7,665 nucleotides of DNA from JBHWPB01 sp043424675 (GTDB lineage Bacteria; Bacillota; Bacilli; Lactobacillales; Carnobacteriaceae_A): NCBI GenBank assembly GCA_043424675.1, contig JBHWPB010000089.1, positions 1-7,665 on the forward strand. Direction: 5' to 3'. Below, piece by piece: positions 6,066 to 7,665 of this stretch (positions are counted from its first letter, which is position 1; every line of letters begins with the position of its first letter). The notes under the pieces were generated by a model. It did no database searches, was not told the DNA's origin, and saw nothing but the letters and a program-made list of their open reading frames with translations. Made by a program: the position numbers and the translations under genes.

Positions 6066-7476
6066 TTTATTAGAAGAAAAGTTTGGTTATTCTACCTTTA
6101 GAGAAGGACAAAGAGAAAGCATCGAAGCAGTGTTAGATGGGAATGATGCTCTGGTCATGCTTCCCACAGGCACAGGTAAATCCCTCTGCTATCAAATGGC
6201 TGGATATGCTTTAGGCGGTCTCACGGTAGTTGTCTCACCTTTAATTTCTTTAATGCAAGACCAAGTAGCAAGTTTGAAAAGAATTGGAGAACGGAGAGTT
6301 ACGACGTTAAATAGTCATAAAACACCGGAAGAAAGATATAAAATATTAGACAATCTTCCAGATTTTCGATTTATATTTCTAAGTCCGGAAATGCTTCAGA
6401 ATAAAGAGGTTTTGTATCAAATAAGGGCAGCACAGCCGAGTTTGTTTGTAGTAGATGAAGCCCACTGTATCTCACAATGGGGCATGGATTTTCGTCCGGA
6501 GTACTTAAAGTTAGGAGAAGTCAAAGCTTCTTTGAACCATCCTGTCACCATGGCTTTGACAGCGACAGCTACTCCGGCAGTCCAGTTGGAAATTAAAAAA
6601 AGCTTAGGTATGGAAGAGGCTGAAGACATTATCTATTCAGTAGATCGTCCGAACATAAAATTTCATAAGGAGCTCTGTTATGGGAATAAGAAAGAAAAAG
6701 TTTTAGATTATGTACAATATTTGGAAAAACCAGGAATTATTTATTTGTCTAGTAAAAAAGAAGCAGATGAGATAGCGGCTTATTTAAGGGATCGAACAAA
6801 CTATACTGTAGAAAGTTACCACAGTGATCTCGACGCAGAAGACCGTAATAAGATCCAAGAGCATTTTATACGAAATCAAATTGATGTGATATGCGCAACG
6901 AGTGCTTTTGGTATGGGAATCGATAAGGAGAATATTAGATTCGTGATACATTATCACCTTCCGGGCAGCCCTGAAGCCTATCTGCAAGAAATAGGGCGCT
7001 GCGGAAGAGATGGTCAAGATGCGCTCGCCATACTCCTCTTTCAGCCAGGAGATCAAAAAGTTCAACAATTTTTTCAAGAAGATGCCTTACCTGATCAAGA
7101 GGATCTTAAATGGATATATCGAAATAACAAACCTTATTCTTTGGATGAAGATCAAAGTCATATTGAAATAGGATACCATTTTAAGGAGGAAGGCTATTCT
7201 ATAAAAGAAGCTTTTGAACATATTACGTCGAGAAAAAAATTAAAAGCTTATCAGTTAGACGTTATCATGAAGTATATCCATCAGGAAAAATGTTTGCGCA
7301 GCTTTTTGTTAAAATATTTTGATGAAGAACTTAAAAATAAAGAAGATCTTTGTTGCTCATCCTGCCAGTCTGACTTAATAGATAGTTTCATAGACGCTGA
7401 CCACCACAAAGTTAAACCAAAAAAAGAACATCAGCATTGGGAAGATATCCTCTCTGTAATTTTTGCTGAAAATTAA
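6046..7476 (+). CDS. recQ: ATP-dependent DNA helicase RecQ (short form)
   Basis: A 3'-to-5' superfamily 2 DNA helicase used in recombination and repair of stalled forks. In its 476 residues the motifs appear in order: FGYSTFREGQ (13-22, motif 0), LPTGTGKS (39-46, Walker A, K45), DEAH (137-140, Walker B), the aromatic-rich loop CISQWGMDFRP (141-151), TATAT (172-176), ATSAFGMGIDK (284-294) and QEIGRCGRDG (314-323, arginine fingers). The RQC zinc site is C416 with C436, C437 and C440. The protein ends soon after, so a full winged helix and the HRDC domain of longer RecQ proteins (about 600 residues) are absent, as in other short Gram-positive RecQs. ATG 6046 is preceded by AAGGTGG (6029-6035) inside the upstream gene. 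Two departures from the usual consensus are Met147 in the aromatic-rich loop, where His is common, and Cys319 in GRCGRDG. Confidence 0.95.
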   Translation: MIPRLNDLLEEKFGYSTFREGQRESIEAVLDGNDALVMLPTGTGKSLCYQMAGYALGGLTVVVSPLISLMQDQVASLKRIGERRVTTLNSHKTPEERYKILDNLPDFRFIFLSPEMLQNKEVLYQIRAAQPSLFVVDEAHCISQWGMDFRPEYLKLGEVKASLNHPVTMALTATATPAVQLEIKKSLGMEEAEDIIYSVDRPNIKFHKELCYGNKKEKVLDYVQYLEKPGIIYLSSKKEADEIAAYLRDRTNYTVESYHSDLDAEDRNKIQEHFIRNQIDVICATSAFGMGIDKENIRFVIHYHLPGSPEAYLQEIGRCGRDGQDALAILLFQPGDQKVQQFFQEDALPDQEDLKWIYRNNKPYSLDEDQSHIEIGYHFKEEGYSIKEAFEHITSRKKLKAYQLDVIMKYIHQEKCLRSFLLKYFDEELKNKEDLCCSSCQSDLIDSFIDADHHKVKPKKEHQHWEDILSVIFAEN

Positions 7477-7495
7477 CTGGTTTGACGATATTGTA

Positions 7496-7504
7496 TGATA
7501 TAAT
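7496..7504 (+). promoter_or_regulatory. Extended -10 promoter for the gene starting at 7541
   Basis: TGATATAAT gives a perfect TATAAT (7499-7504) with the TG of an extended -10. No good -35 exists at 16-18 bases; TTGACG at 7482 is only 11 bases away and cannot pair with it. Transcription would begin near 7511. Read-through from recQ is also likely, since no terminator lies between. Confidence 0.55.
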
Positions 7505-7540
7505 ACTAAGGCAAGTTATTGAGAAAGGAGGGGTAGTCGA

Positions 7541-7665
7541 GTGAGTAGAAATAATAAAGACAAAAAAAATCAAAGGAATAAATCTAAGCGAACATCAGGC
7601 TTGAATAATAAAGGGTCAAAAAACAAGGAGCCTTTATGGTCTAAAAGCTTTGACGATTATAGTGG
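7541..7665 (+). CDS. Start of a gene, probable YpbE/EbpS-type LysM protein (3'-truncated)
   Basis: Forty-one codons are visible, running off the window edge. The start is GTG, preceded by a very strong AAAGGAGG (7524-7531) nine bases upstream. The visible protein begins with a highly polar, basic, Asn/Lys/Arg-rich stretch (residues 1-30) and then EPLWSKSFDDYSG. No signal peptide or domain is reached. The assignment rests on gene order: in Bacillus, Enterococcus and Staphylococcus the gene after recQ encodes a membrane protein with a charged cytoplasmic N-terminal region, one membrane segment and a C-terminal LysM peptidoglycan-binding domain (YpbE/EbpS). The charged start is consistent with that layout, but the defining LysM domain lies outside the window. 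Confidence 0.55.
   Translation, partial: MSRNNKDKKNQRNKSKRTSGLNNKGSKNKEPLWSKSFDDYS

Noticed and set aside
6784..7077. Minus-strand open frame of 97 codons inside recQ
   Set aside because: It is antisense to the conserved helicase motifs, whose codons fully explain the sequence; no independent signals are present.
7482..7487. TTGACG as a -35 box for the gene at 7541
   Set aside because: It is only 11 bases from the TATAAT, too short for sigma-A; the extended -10 explains the promoter better.
1..7665. Mobile element, CRISPR array or defence system
   Set aside because: No transposase, integrase, phage gene, direct-repeat array or terminal inverted repeats were seen; the genes are housekeeping genes with conserved order.

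Overview
The window is an AT-rich, gene-dense chromosomal segment of a low-GC Gram-positive bacterium. Strong AGGAGG/GAGGTGAT-type ribosome binding sites, GTG starts and an FMN riboswitch ahead of ribU point to Bacillota. The order YpbB-like gene, recQ, then a LysM-type gene start, together with a rluB/ResD-like pair, fits Lactobacillales, perhaps a Carnobacteriaceae-like lineage. That placement is inferred from protein style and gene order and was not tested by a search. I see no tRNA, rRNA, insertion sequence, CRISPR array or phage module.

Layout. Bases 1-795 hold the 3' part of an APH-fold phosphotransferase cut by the window edge. It is followed by rluB (866-1567, 23S rRNA pseudouridine synthase) and a ResD-like OmpR-family response regulator (1664-2359), all on the + strand. 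A long bidirectional terminator (2369-2421) separates these from a convergent minus-strand pair: a class I fructose-bisphosphate aldolase (2914-3801) and, 37 bases downstream of it, a small TM2-domain membrane protein (2463-2876). The 449-base gap 3802-4250 carries two divergent promoters, an FMN riboswitch with an intrinsic terminator, and the leader of ribU, the riboflavin-binding subunit of an ECF transporter (4251-4826). After a terminator and an extended -10 promoter comes a two-gene operon: a YpbB-like helix-turn-helix protein (4986-6065) overlapping a short RecQ helicase (6046-7476) by 20 bases. A further promoter and a strong ribosome binding site introduce the first 41 codons of a gene that by position should be the LysM membrane protein YpbE/EbpS.

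How it works together. Most of this is core genome: rRNA modification, glycolysis, vitamin uptake under FMN feedback, and DNA repair. No wholly new system is evident. The points most worth following up are the response regulator, which has no kinase beside it and lacks the usual aromatic switch residue; the YpbB/RecQ pair, which looks like one helicase divided between two coupled genes; the APH-like enzyme with a tyrosine in place of the usual metal-binding asparagine; and an inverted repeat lying over the aldolase -35 box.
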